Source: Adenanthera pavonina (taxonomy: Eukaryota; Streptophyta; Magnoliopsida; Fabales; Fabaceae). From it: a DNA stretch of 64,000 bases. The DNA lies in contig JAIVEN010000014.1 in NCBI GenBank assembly GCA_026686845.1, positions 8,418,001 through 8,482,000 on the forward strand, read 5' to 3'. How positions within the stretch are numbered: position 1 is the first letter of the stretch; every line of letters starts with the position of its first letter. The translations under genes were made by a program, and so were the position numbers. Below the pieces are notes generated by a model. That model saw only the letters and a program-made list of their open reading frames with translations, was not told the DNA's origin and searched no databases. This document shows positions 47,737 through 60,198 of the stretch, one piece after another.

Positions 47737-48410
47737 GAAGACAGTGAGGTCTTGCTTTTCTTCTTCAGTGGTTGCCAAAGAGCCCATGATTAATTTGTAG
47801 TATTTTTATCACGAGATTATCGGCTTCTGCTAAATCGAGAAACACTTGAGAATGTTTCTTTATTGGCAAAGAGTAGTTAACTTGTAATCGAAATTAGGTG
47901 TCAATTTTGTAATGAAAATTTTATTCACGAATTGACCGCATCATACTTCTCTCTTTGGATCATACCAGTTATTGCACTTGCGGTGGTAATGTTTCAGCTC
48001 AAGGTAATATAAGAATATTGCTGTTATCCACTTTCCCCACAATAACTCAAGGTAATTTATAATTATAAATGAGTACTTTGTGTCTGAAATTAACGGACTA
48101 TTACTTTGCATTTCCTACCATTAAGAATCTCTCCCTCTCTCTTTCTCTCTCTCTCTCTATATATATATTATAACAGAAATAAACACAATTATAACACAAT
48201 AATCATAAACTTATTTTTATGATTACTCTTCCTCATCTCTCTACTACCAAGTCCACACAACTTTTGACCAGCCATCCTTTGAAAAGCTATGCCGCAGAAT
48301 ATTGGCACATCTGCTTCTTGCAGAAATTGAAGAGAAATTATTAGGCCCCTGATCATACATTCAAGCAACTTTGTATTGATGCATCATCTGCTGAACCTGC
48401 TGGAAAGGCT
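47737..48410. other. MCAT 3' region and intergenic DNA
   Basis: It holds the likely MCAT 3' UTR (about 200 bases, T-rich), then AT-rich DNA with a CT/TA microsatellite at about 48131-48170. No gene was recognised. Confidence 0.5.
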
Positions 48411-48836
48411 TTACCGGATTAGAACTGTGCCATCGCCTTCCTGGCTTATTCTGTTCCGGTAGGCCAAATAGCATGCAGGATTAGAACAATAACATAATTC
48501 TTCAATTTTAAAATTGAACAATTCCAAAGAAAACTGGATTTGCACCCAGACGATAATATCCTGCTCTTGAATAAGTCCAATCTTCAAAGGAATGGAAGGA
48601 GAAAACCACAGTGCTTCAGTAAAAGGACATTGAAAGAGGATATGATTTAAGGATTCATAATGGAGGAAGTAACAGGACATGAACTCTTTCACTTGTAAAT
48701 GCTGTTGCTGCAACAAATTAGCAGCGAATAGAGCATCAGTAACTAATTTCCAGACAAACAAACTTGTTCTCTTTATTTTTTGGCCAGAAAACAAAATTAT
48801 TCTCATTGGCAACTTGAGTTTCCACAATGACTTCAA
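48411..48836 (-). pseudogene. Decayed LINE fragment: reverse-transcriptase zinc-binding region
   Basis: The minus frame of 141 codons matches the zf-RVT region found at the C-terminal end of plant non-LTR retrotransposon polyproteins. The pattern is W-x-L-P-x-R, FVWKL-x-DAL, then a line with ESLNHILFQCPF and an A-L-WF ending. Key words seen are SLWKLKLPMRIILFSGQKI, FVWKLVTDALFAANLLQQ and ILFQCPFTEALWF. Usual Cys spacing (C-x2-C before H-x4-C) is partly lost. Only this fragment is present; no upstream reverse transcriptase or endonuclease was found, so it is a truncated dead copy. Confidence 0.7.
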
Positions 48837-49160
48837 GCTGTGAAAGTAGTACCAATATGCCTAACCTGATCTGCTAGAATGTAACTAAATTATATACCTT
48901 CACGTAATTCGAAGATCCAACACTCTGCTTGTAAAAGCACAAAGCAAAAATATGCAACTAATTCAGAGTTTAATTTAAACAAAACAAAAATCAATGACGC
49001 GAACAATCTGAAACTTTTCCAGTCAACTATGCAATCACAAGTAGAAAAAAGAAAAACAAAGAAAGAATATGCAGATGCCTCCGAATGAATCCAAAAATTC
49101 GTACGGACAATTCAGAGCTGAAAATAATGGAGAATTTTATGATTGACAAAAGTAAGTTAT

Positions 49161-49802
49161 TCAGTTCTGTAGTGGGGTTGAAGTGTTCGTTGGTTGCCTC
49201 AATCTGCGAAGCTGATCAATCCAGCGATCCTCGGGAACGTGAGCAGCCCAATCGGGAACAATTCCACTAAAGGAGACACCGCGCATCGCCTCCCTTACTC
49301 TCGTGGCGTTCTCCACCGACAGCGGCGCATTCCTTCGGTTCTCGTCCTCTCTGAATGCCCTCCGAATCGCCAACTCAGACGCCTCTCTCACCCTCTCTTC
49401 TTCCTCATCCTCGCCGCTCATCTGCTCCGTGTCATCGTTTAGAACAAGGAAGGACATCCCATCCTCCGTTCGATGCGAGCAGTGGCCGTTTGGAAGTTGG
49501 TGGAAATGATTGTTGTGTTCTTCGTCCGAGCTGACGTCACCGCCGCCACTGTCTTCGTCGTCGCCGACGGTGGAGATCGGCTGGTAGTATTCCGTCGCTT
49601 CATGGGGACTGATGTCCGAATCGCTGTCACTAGCGTCGCCTACATTTCAAAAAAAAGAAAAAAAAAAAAAAAAGACCGACTTAATTCACAAAGGCGCGAT
49701 CGAAGAGACTTCCAATTTTCATTAGGCGAGAAAGAGAAAAAGTAAATTATCGATAGATATACTTTCGATAAAACCAATCGAAGGATTGGAGCCAGCGTTC
49801 AT
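49161..49802 (-). CDS. Acidic protein of unknown function
   Basis: Two exons on the minus strand: 49802-49763 and 49639-49161, phase-1 joint, 172 residues. It starts MNAGSNPSIGFIES, then has a Ser/Asp-rich stretch (DASDSDSDISPHE), a second acidic run (DDEDSGGGD, then SSDEEHNNH), an Asp/Glu/Arg-rich helix-like part (GEDEEEERVREASELAIRRA) and a conserved-looking tail (VPDWAAHVPEDRWIDQLRRL). No signal peptide or membrane segment is visible. Normal splice signals, sensible composition and codon structure argue for a real gene. I do not recognise a named family. By position it could correspond to the small unknown gene At1g07020 between SLP1 and mitoferrin in Arabidopsis; that is a guess. It is divergent from PBCP. 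Confidence 0.75.
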
Positions 49803-49949
49803 GGTAGTGAGGAAAACCGGACACAGACTTCAGAGGAGACCCGAAGAAATGCTAGACGGGAAAATGTTCTGTTTCTTCGTGAAAGAAAATTGAGAGACAA
49901 CGGATTAGGCGAAATTAATGTGATATTCGAAAAATTAAAAACATATATT

Positions 49950-50020
49950 TGCACCAGCCGGGAATCGAACCCGGGTCTGTACCGTGGCAGGGTACTATTC
50001 TACCACTAGACCACTGGTGC
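49950..50020 (-). tRNA. trnG-GCC: tRNA-Gly (anticodon GCC)
   Basis: The 71-base gene reads GCACCAGTGGTCTAGTGGTA at its 5' end and ends CCGGCTGGTGCA. The seven-pair acceptor stem GCACCAG/CTGGTGC is perfect. The A box (TGGTCTAGTGGTA) and B box (GGTTCGATTCC) match the consensus. The anticodon GCC lies at 49988-49986 in a CTGCCAC loop. A T-rich stretch with TTTTT follows the gene on its own strand, a normal polymerase III terminator. The encoded CCA is absent, as expected for a nuclear plant gene. Confidence 0.97.
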
Positions 50021-50165
50021 TTGCTGAAAGGGTCTCGAAACAATTAAAATTTATTTTTTTATCATAGATTTACAAACATCTCATCTGCACCACAAAGCGA
50101 TATACGTTGATTTTCAAGCTAAGCAGTAGTGAAGGTGAAGGTGGGCAAGGTGTTGAAGCGGGAAA

Positions 50166-52961
50166 ATGGCAATTCCCATATTCAGGGCTCCAATTTCTCA
50201 GTCTCAGATTCAACCACTCTTTCATTACTTATCTGCTTCCCGTTCACGTGTAGATGAAACTTCTAAGAAGAGGAAGATGGTCCTTTCTTGTTCTCCTTCT
50301 GAACTTAATCCAACTCGGTATATCTGTATTCGTTTTTAGGTTTTTCAGGGTTCTATTTTTCATTTTACTGGGGAATTGATTTCTAGTTCTAAAAGTATAG
50401 GTCAGAGGTGTCATTTTCCGTTGGGACTTACCTCATTCCACATCCAAACAAGGTAGTGAACACTCGCATGACACTTTCCTCCTTCATTCTGATAACAATA
50501 TCTCAGTCTCTTATCTGTACTGAATGACCTTAATTGCATATATATCTATTCTGATTTTTGGAACTTATGCCGCCCGCTCAAGTCATGGTGTTTCTAAGGT
50601 TGACAGAGGGGGGGAAGATGCTTTCCTTGTGAGCAACTATAATGGGGGAGTTATTGCTGTTGCTGATGGCGTCTCTGGGTATGATACTGAACGTTCCCCT
50701 TTATAAGTTGCTTCTTGTCAATGGAAATCAGTCATCCTTGAACGAAAGAAAACCAAAAGTAAGATCTCAAAATTTGATAAAACCCAGCAAGACATTTGTT
50801 GCATTCGGTTGGAAATTTATCTCCAATAACATGGTTCTGAGTTACATTGAATTTCTGAGTTATCTTAGTAGGATTGTTATCTATTTCATTCGCTTATAAT
50901 GCATTAAAATTTATTGTGCAGTTACAGTTATGTCAATTAATCTTTTTGCGTTTCAATTGGAAAATAATAATACTTTCCTATCATGCTTTACAGTTGGGCT
51001 GAAGAGGACGTGGATCCTTCAGTATTCCCTCGTGAATTGCTGGCTCATGCTTCCAGTTTTGTGGGGGATGAGGAGGTTGTATTACCTAGAAACGCAGACT
51101 GTTCATCATAGTTATTATATTTTGGTTTCCTAGTACATCTATGCATTGAAAAAATGAAAATTTTAATTTTGTTATATCTTAATGAGATAGGTTTTATGCA
51201 TGTACTGCAGTTCACTAAAAAACGTCACTTATTGATGGAACCATCAGGTGAACTATGATCCTCAGAATCTTATAAGAAAAGCACATGCTGCTACTTCCTC
51301 TATAGGATCAGCTACTGTGTAAGTTTTATCCTCTTCTGTCAAGAGTGGCAATGTAAACTTTTGAAATGAACTTGCATTTTTAATGATCACAACATACACC
51401 TCATTTTTGTCTTGTCTGGGAAGTATTGTTGCCATGCTGGAGAAGAATGGGATTCTGAAGATTGCCAATGTAGGGGATTGTGGATTAAGAGTTATTCGCA
51501 ATGGTAAGATTCTAAGTTAAATTTGCTATTTAGTAATCATGATATTTTCATTGCCTTTTGCGATTTCCTCCCCTTTTATCCTCCCTTTACTTTTTTTTTT
51601 ATTACTTGGATGCTGACAACTTAACATTGTCAATGTGCTTATTCCAGGTCACGTAATCTTTTCCACCTCTCCCCAAGAACATTACTTTGATTGTCCATTT
51701 CAACTGAGCTCTCAGATGGCCGGCCAAACATACCTTGATGCAGCGGTACCATTTAACAACCATCTAGTCCATAATTATATGCAAGATTTATAAACTATGC
51801 TTTCTGACATATTACTTTCTTAAGTCAAATCTGTATCATTCTAATTCATGCCCATGTTTCTTTCAAGTTCTAAATTGCCTCAATGAAGTGAGAGAAGGAA
51901 GGTGGAGAAAACAATCACCTAATTATTTTTCCTGCTCACACGTAGCAACAAAACATTAATGAGCTAATATTTGATGTTTCCCTAGCACAATCTAAAGTTG
52001 CAAAACATACCCTGTGCTTTTTGGCTATCAAATATCAATCGAAATGTTGGTTTTTTATGGCAGAGACAATTTATGTTTCTTTTTTGTTTACAACACTGAT
52101 GCATCAGGTGAGCAATGTGGAGTTAATGGAAGGAGATACAATAGTTATAGGATCTGATGGGCTTTTTGATAATGTCTTTGATCATGAAATGGTTTCAATC
52201 ACTGCTGGATACACAGATGTTGCTGAGGCTGGTAGGGCCTTCCCTTGTTGATCAGAAAGATATTGAAATTGATCACTTGACTTTATCTAACTAAAAACTG
52301 ACTTTGTTACTAGCAAAGGCATTAGCCAACTTGGCAAGCAATCATGCAAAGGATTCAAATTTTGATTCTCCCTATTCGCTGGAGGCCAGATCCAGGGTAA
52401 GAAAAGAACTTTATGTTTAGGCTCCATTTGTTATACGAAAATAACTTGAATACTTGATTATGGAATATAGTTTTTTTCTGAAAATTTGTTAGATATTGAT
52501 ATTGTCTTAGAAAAGACTAACAGTTGAAAGGATCTCCTTAGAAAATACATTCCATTGTAATTTTCTACTATTTTTCTTTATTGGGGACGGTGACTTCCTC
52601 TTCCAGAGGTGCCTTTCTCTTTCTCGAAGGAGAAGCACCAACCTTCAAAAAATGCAGAGAACATTTTTCCGTATGTGTAATGTATTCTTAAACACATATG
52701 GACCAGCCATATATATAATTTGCTTTGAAAACCTTCTTTCTTGGTCTTGCTAACAAGTAATAACCACTTGGCAGGGCATTAAAGTACCCTTTTGGAAGAA
52801 GATTCTTGGAATGAAGCTTATAGGTATGGTATCAAAAGTTATATTACAAGTGCAAGCAGCAAAAGTTTTTTCCTACATGGGGCTGACAGTAGCATTTTAC
52901 TTCAACAGGTGGAAAGCTTGATGATATCACTGTAATTGTTGGACAGGTTGTGAGTTCGTGA
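50166..52961 (+). CDS. PBCP: Photosystem II core phosphatase, PP2C family
   Basis: PBCP is a chloroplast PP2C phosphatase that dephosphorylates photosystem II core proteins. Eleven exons: 50166-50317, 50401-50452, 50599-50678, 50994-51075, 51248-51318, 51424-51503, 51648-51745, 52108-52231, 52314-52396, 52775-52823, 52909-52961; all phases agree; 307 residues. The N-terminus (MAIPIFRAPISQSQ...) is rich in Ser and Arg, as a transit peptide. PP2C motifs: DRGGEDAF (70-77), VADGVSG (89-95), ANVGDCG in exon 6, IGSDGLFDNVFDHE (219-232) and GGKLDDITV (291-299) with the metal-binding Asp pair. SPQEHYFDCPFQLSS and the end VGQVVSS match the remembered Arabidopsis At2g30170. It is divergent from the acidic protein gene and convergent with mitoferrin. 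Confidence 0.94.
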
Positions 52962-53719
52962 GATTTTCTGATCTCCCGGAGGATGTTGAGGAATTGATTC
53001 TGCTTAAGAAACATAGATTTTTTTTCCTTCTTGATAAAAGTCCAAAGTAGAAGAAGCTTTGGAAACCTAAATTGTTGAGACCTTCAGCACTATGAATATT
53101 TGACTTTCGTGATGCTCTGAATAATAAGGATTTATTTATGGATTTACGCCTGCTTTGGCAAGAAGCACGTTATACCTCATGCATTGAGTAAATATGCTGT
53201 CTGAGATATTCCTCGGAATTTGTTTCAACTCATCACATATTCTGCTTTAGATTTAATACGAGGAATGAGAGGGGAATGATAAATTATCGGGTTCAAGGTT
53301 CCCAACAAAAGCAGCGTGATAGCCCAATATGATATTCCCCATATGCTGCAAGACTATTAACAGGCTTTAATCTTAAATTGGCAGAAAAAGATTCACAAAT
53401 ACTTCCAACAACAATTTTATCCTTGACTTATCGTGAAAGTGGAGATTGAGGAAAGAATTATTTAGTGTCAAGGTCCAGTAATGTTCCGGCCACATTAAAG
53501 AACAAACCGCGAAACCCCAAAAATGGCAACAATAAAAGAAAATAATGAACATTTCGTTACAAGATTACAAAAATTGAAAACGTGTACACTTAGAATAGAA
53601 TAGAAGCTATGCTCAAAAATCTGATGCCTGCCGCATATGTATATAAATGATGAATATTACAAGACAATAATTTCATGCGCAACTGCTGAATAATGAAAAA
53701 TATACTTCAGCTACCTTAT

Positions 53720-55952
53720 TTAGTTGACAGTATCACCACCTTGTCTTTGATTGAACTCTTGGAAAAAGGCCTTTCCTGCTTCATATGTAGACCAGCAGAT
53801 TGCAGCCGCAGGAGCATGGAATAGCATCCTAGGAATCCATCCTCGCATGAGCCCTCTGTACCCATCCTTTTTCACTATTGTTTTAATAACATCCCCAATT
53901 GAACTGCTCTTAAATCTATCGCATCCACAAACACCCTGCAGCATTAATGGAGGAGGTTATGACAAGATATGCTCACCAAGAGAAAGAAAGACAAGGACTT
54001 GCAGAAGATTGTTAAGACAACGGTCTCTAGTTTCACTTACTACCATTCTAATAACGGGGGTACTAAATAATTATTACAACACAAAAAGTTGCTTCACAGT
54101 TAAGTTCATGAATGAATCAGTTGAGGAATCATGACATGATTGTATAAGGTCCAATCCAATTCTGAACCTTATGGCTCCTTATAAACATTCAAAATTCCCT
54201 CAAAGTAGAGCAAAGATGACATAAATATAGCTTAGAAAATCTAATCAGGCCCTGGATTTACGGACATTTCTATAGAAAAGAGCTGCAAACATCATCAGCT
54301 TGATTCTATTTCAATACCATTATACCTTTGATTAAAGAAATGGTTTTTCAGCTTGAATTTCAGTTTCTCGTTCATTAGCACCTGTGAAAAATGTAAAGAG
54401 GGATGCTATAACCTAAATGTGGTAGAACAAAATCATGCAGAAACTGAGAGGCAGCAGAAAGATTTTTTTTTTCATGGAACAAATATTAGCAAAATATAAG
54501 TTCATGGAAAATGCCTTCTTGGGAGAGGCAAAGTTCACTTCCATGAACTATATGCCTAGAAAGAATTAATCCTCAACTATCAGTTGGAGATACCTTGGTG
54601 CTCACCAAAAAATATAAGCTTATAAGATATATCAATCTCTTTCTCAAATCCTTTCTTGGCAACCCATGTATTCACAGCTTATAACATGATTCATAGAGTT
54701 AAATTCACCCTTCCCTCCTCTATCTCACTCCCTCCTACTCTCTTTTCAAATAGTAGCAAACTCTATCTAGAGTAAAACCTAATAAAAGTAGGGTTAGAAT
54801 TATGATTTCTGTACAAGATTACTACAGCTGTTGTTACTAAATAATGCCCGGATGATTACAACATCGAGGACCGATTTCATAATATTTTCCATTTTTGAGT
54901 CTCCAGCCATAGAATCCCACATACATTGATTGTAATCACAGTCATGATGCTTGATAAAATATTGTTCTTTTCTTCTTTTTACCCCTTGGAGGAACAAATT
55001 CTAGAGCAAGCTCCATGTTCAAATCTTGAGCATTACGATATCACACTATTCAGACTATACTAAGCTAAGGCAAACTTAGCTTGACACAGACAAGTCTAGA
55101 CCCATAACAAGTTCAATTGAGCAAAACAAGATATTTTATAAACAAATATAAAGCACAAGGCTTTAAAGAAATCTATACCTGACACTGCAATTGTGTTTTA
55201 ACCACGTCAAGTGGTGTGGTGACAGCAGCAGCCAAGGCCCCAGCAGCAGCTCCAGCAGTTGCATGAACAACCAAACGTTCATCATCAGCACTCTGAGGCG
55301 AAATCTCCTTGAGGCCTCTTTTTGCAGCCTCATAAGTTGCAAAATGCACAGCTGTAAATGGTGCGTTCATCACTATTGTAGTCCTATAAGATGCATAAAA
55401 TGCCCCTAACCCCTCCTCGCTCAAAACCCTCTTCACACAGTCCCAAACACCCTTGTAACCACTATTACTCAATTGCAATCTTTGCTTCACCATATCCATG
55501 GGCGTGAACACAGCATCGCTCGTAATAGTTGCGCACACTCCAGAAATCGCATGGGCAGTGGAGTTTTTGGGATCCCCATGAGAGAAATACTTCTTACACA
55601 CCTCATAGACGGAAAAATACACAGCATGTGCTGGTCCAGCACCAAGACCCATTGCGCCTATCCCGCGGTATAGCGCAGATGGACCCTCAGATTTTAAAAT
55701 CGATTGAAGGGCTTGGCTAACGCTAACGGACTTAATTGGGCATGAACCGAGAGCTTGCATATGGGTCTTCACGGTGTCGACGGGGAACATTGCCATGTGC
55801 TCGACGCAGCCGGCAATGGAACCAGCGATCATGAATTGCCAAAAATGGAGGCCATCGTGAGCTGACTCGGTAAGCTCTGGATGGAAATCTGGCGGCTGCG
55901 GAACCGGGCGAAAGTCGGGGTTCTGGAATTCGGCCGTTACGTCCGAAGCCAT
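53720..55952 (-). CDS. MIT: Mitoferrin-like mitochondrial iron carrier
   Basis: Mitochondrial carrier family protein; plant mitoferrins import iron into mitochondria. Two exons on the minus strand: 55952-55179 and 53935-53720, phase-0 joint, 329 residues, the usual length. Three carrier repeats carry PxDxxK signatures: PVDTVK (57-62), PMDMVK and PLDVVK. The context HMAMFPVDTVKTHMQ and GLGAGPAHAVYFSVYE is typical of mitoferrins and sets them apart from other carriers. The third repeat ends in exon 2 (GWIPRMLFHAPAAAICWSTYE). The start chosen is MASDVTAEF; an in-frame ATG at 56033 would add 27 residues unlike the family. The intron is 1243 bases. It is convergent with PBCP, as remembered for Arabidopsis At2g30160/At2g30170. 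Confidence 0.94.
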
Positions 55953-57119
55953 GAATAGGCTTAGAATTGTAGGCCAAAAAAGAGAAAATTTCGGCGCCGA
56001 TTCCGCCCCCAAATCCAGAAGCGTGATTGGCAAACTGACCCTTTCTGGTTGATTTTTTACGAAAATTTGATGTGGAGATTTTGAATCTTGCAGGTTCGGT
56101 ATGGGTTTTGAATATATGAGCTTCTTCCACTATAATCAGTTATCGCCAAAGGGAAGACCTTAATCTCATTCCAAAGAATCGGGAGAAGTAAAGAACAGAG
56201 ATGACGGATAGCAGTTGCTCCTTCGGCTTTGCATTGAACTTTCAGAAGTCAAGTAGGAGACGGAGTTGAATAAGGATTTGGATTTGGTTTAGGACCCTGT
56301 CGTTTTCTATTGGGACAGATGATCAATTTTAGGGTTTCAAAAAATAAAATAAAATTTGGGATTTCTACCGCGTGGAAACGTTGCTTGGGGTGAGGTGTTT
56401 GGAAATATATTTTTTATTTTTTAAGTCTTTAACTTATTTCATATATATATATATATATAACTTATTTTATTTTTATATTTTAAAACTTCTAATTTTAATA
56501 AATGTTATTTCTCGAAGAATGTTATCATGAAGTTAAAAAATTTCAAGAGCTGCATAATACTTAAACTATGATTAAAAACTGTGCGATGCTTGTGAAGTTA
56601 CATGTAAATTTAAATAAATTATATAAATAAATATAATATAATGAGTATTAAGATGATATGTATTTTCTATTTTATAATTATATGATATAAAAAATAAAAT
56701 ATAACATATATAAAAAAATAAATTGAATGACAAATTGCTAATATATAATATATATGTGTGTTATATAATAGAAATAAATTGTAAAAATAACTCATATTTA
56801 TGAAATTTAAAATACAAAAAGAGAGGTTTAGTGTTTTGAAATATCCGATTAAATTTACACAATATAAAAATAAATAAAAATAAAGTATAACCAAATAATG
56901 AAATAAACATACACATAAGGTGAAGAAGAAGATTATTGGAGAATGAGATAAGAAACGGTTATCTTCATGTTTTATATAAAAACAGATAAAATAGATAACA
57001 AAAATATGAAAATTGTTACTAGTAAATTACAAAAAATAATGTGATAAAATTTTATCTTTAGAGGTGTCTCCATGATCTTGAACATGTTAAATTCTCCCGG
57101 ATTCGAAAAGAATTAGTGA
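55953..57119. other. Mitoferrin promoter side and AT-rich DNA
   Basis: Bases up to about 56300 should hold the mitoferrin leader and promoter (balanced composition). The rest is AT-rich with a TA microsatellite at 56441-56458 and no gene. Confidence 0.5.
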
Positions 57120-57965
57120 TCTAAACAATTAAATCATGATTTTTTTATCAATATATAATTGATTTTCATATAAATATTTATCATCATATTAAATTAAAAA
57201 AATAAAAACATATATAATCAAGAAACAAACAATTAAATCATAATTTTTTTATAAATATATATTTTATTTTTAAGTTCATATTTACCATCATATCAAATTT
57301 AAAAAATTAAAATATATAATTAGAAAATAAATATTATTTTAAATAATTAAATTTGATTTTTATTTTTATATTAATCATCATATTAAATTTAAAAAACATA
57401 AAAATATATAATATGAAAATAATTATTATTTTAGACAATTAAATTGTGATTTAAACAATCAAATCATGATTTGGATAATTAAATGTGGGGTTAGTATGAT
57501 GTAGAGGTTTGAAATCATAGCGCGTCATGCTATCATCATATTAAATTTAAAAATATATATAATTAGAAAATAAATATTATTTTAGACAATTAAATTATGA
57601 TTTAGATAATCAAATGTAGAGACAGATTTTTCATAATATGATATGAAGGTCCTGAAATCATGACATCGTACTTTCAACTTTTATGATTTTTTTCACAAAT
57701 ATATATTTGATTTTCATGTACATATTTATCATTATATTAAATTAAAAAAATAAAAACATATATAATTAAGAACCAAATAATCAAATCATAACTATATATA
57801 TATATATATTTAATTTTCATATCCATATTTATCATCATATCAAATTTTAAAAAAATAAAAATATATATAATTAGTAAATAAATATTATTTTAAATAATCA
57901 AATCATAATTCAAATAATCAAATTATGATTTAGATAGTCAAATATGGGGCCAAATTTTTCATAGT
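57120..57965. repeat. Degenerate AT-rich tandem array
   Basis: Related words recur in the same order about every 110 to 170 bases: CAATTAAATCATGATTT-like, then ATTTATCATCATATTAAATT, then AAAATATATATAATTAGAAA. At least five rounds are visible (near 57130, 57230, 57340, 57540, 57720 and 57830). Two rounds also share a segment with TGATATGAAGGTCCTGAAATCA-like sequence (57630; variants at 57500 and 57975). It is non-coding and looks like a decayed satellite or an element with internal repeats. Confidence 0.6.
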
Positions 57966-60198
57966 TAAAATGATAATGTAGAAGTTTAAAATCACAACAT
58001 GTGGTGCTTTGGACTTCTACTCTATAATAATTGATTTATAAACAAGATATATCTACTTCAAAATATAAATGATAAATTTTAGGAAAATTGAGTGAAACGC
58101 TACAGAAGAAAATTTTTTTTACTGAAATGTTACACTTCCAAAATTATATATACCAACATACTATGAAAACACAAATCGTGGGTACCATCCGTTTTTAATT
58201 CTTTAACTTTTTTTTTTTTTAACTCCTAGGACAGATCTAGGAGCCCCAAACTCGCCCACCCCTATTTGACCCCAACCCTTCCTCCTTAAACCCCCGTGCC
58301 GGCCCTGCCTCTTCCATTTTTTTTTTATATAAAACACAAAAATATATTAAAAAATATTACAAAATTGATGTATGTAATTATAAATTATAAATATATATAT
58401 TTTTGACAACATAAATATATATTTTTATATTTTATGCATGTTACTTTTATAATCATATATCTAGGAGTTATTTGATATGATGAAGGTTAGTTTTTTGAGA
58501 AGTAAGGACTAAATATACTTCCTCCAATTTTAAATAAGGAGTTTTTTGAGTTGGTTCTATATTTTTAAAATATAAGATAATATTTATTATGGATTATTAA
58601 AAATTTTCTTGTTTAATTCGAGAAGGTGAGAAAGAAAAAAAATTAAATAAAGATAATATTAAAAAATTTGTAATTAAAAAAAAGATAATTTATTACGTAT
58701 ATTAATTGAAAGGGTTTTATATTTAAAACTCAAGAAATAGTATATTTATTAAAAAAATAATTTTAATACCTAAAGATAGTTAAGTTGAGTAGTTAGGGAC
58801 TCAATACCCATAAAGTAATGTTTTGAGTTTAAATCTTGTTAGTGATAAAAATCACGATGGAAAAACTACTCTCACTTGGACTTGACAATATTTAAAATAT
58901 GATTCAATCAGATAAATATATCAAAATAAAAATAATTTGAACATACAAAAAAATAAAGTTGAAACAAGTAAATTATATATGAATTTTACAATAAGTACAA
59001 GAAGTTTGGGAAATGAGTAATTAATATTTCAAATTTCAACATTAGTTCCTTATATTTGGGATCAAAATTATTAAAAAATATTTTTCTTATATATAACACT
59101 AGAGAGAGTACTCTTTAATGTTATTCTTTTCCTTCATTATTATTGAAGGGTAAATTTATAAAAAATCATTAATATTATCTTAAAAATTATAAAGTCACAA
59201 ATATTTTAAAACATGATAAATAGCTCAAAATAAAAATTATTTTGAAAAAGAAAAAGTATTTATTATGGGCACACTAAATAAAAAATTTAATAATTTTTTA
59301 TATGAAATAAGAAAAACAATTCAATTTAATATAATGAAGTTAAACCTAAATAACCTACTCCCTTCGTTCAGGATTATAAAATATTTTGTATTAAATATAT
59401 ACATATTAAGAAAAATATTTTTTATCTAAAATTTATGAAAAATAAATAAAATTTTTCATTTTTATTCTTATTAAATGCTTAATTATCATTAATAAAAGGG
59501 GTAAAATTAAAAAAAATATTTAAAGTTTTATATTATAAATAAAAAATATATTATATAAAATATCTTATAGTATAAAATGGAAGAAGAAATGAGTATATAA
59601 TTAAATTATATAATCAAATAAATGTAATATAAAAGAAAAAAAAATGAATGAGGAGGAAACCAAAATATATTTATCATATCATTAATGAAGCTGTTTTTTG
59701 TTTTAATATTTTTTAAGTAAAACTGCCGGCAGTTGCCGGTAGCTTTTGCCAGCATCAATATTTTTTTAACAAAAAAATTGTAATCTGTCAGTTCGATTTG
59801 TACAAATAAGTCTACTACTACATACCATTTTTCTTACAAAACGTAAATGTCAAAATTTGTGGGTCCCAAAATTATTATATTGAGGTAAATATTTTTTATT
59901 TTGTAGCATTTTAGTAATTTAATTTTGTTTTTAGTATTTAAGTCAAAAAGCCTAAAATTTATTTCAATATTTAAAAAAATTAATAATTAAAGTACACATT
60001 ATTAAAAATATAAAATACTTTGTTTATTGTTGAAGGACAAAATTTGTTTTTAACTAATAATTAAGAAAAAAAAACTAAACTTAGAGTCTTAGCCTGTCTA
60101 TATATCACCATTATGATTTATCAATTTGCTTTTATAGAATATGCTGTGTTGGACCAAGCTTCCTATTCTATCTTATCAAGTTATTCTTTCTAGTTTTT
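57966..60198. other. AT-rich intergenic DNA, no gene recognised
   Basis: No convincing frame. A short GC-richer patch at about 58225-58315 (with TAGGACAGATCTAGGAGCCC) may be transposon debris. The segment GCCGGCAGTTGCCGGTAGC near 59725 is a small inverted/direct repeat of GCCGG. Confidence 0.5.

Noticed and set aside
55953..56033. 27-residue N-terminal extension of mitoferrin
   Set aside because: The residues do not match the family. The ATG at 55952 (MASDVTAEF) gives the usual length.
57120..57965. CRISPR-like array
   Set aside because: Repeats are degenerate, AT-rich and without uniform spacers, in a plant nuclear context. It is an ordinary decayed tandem repeat.
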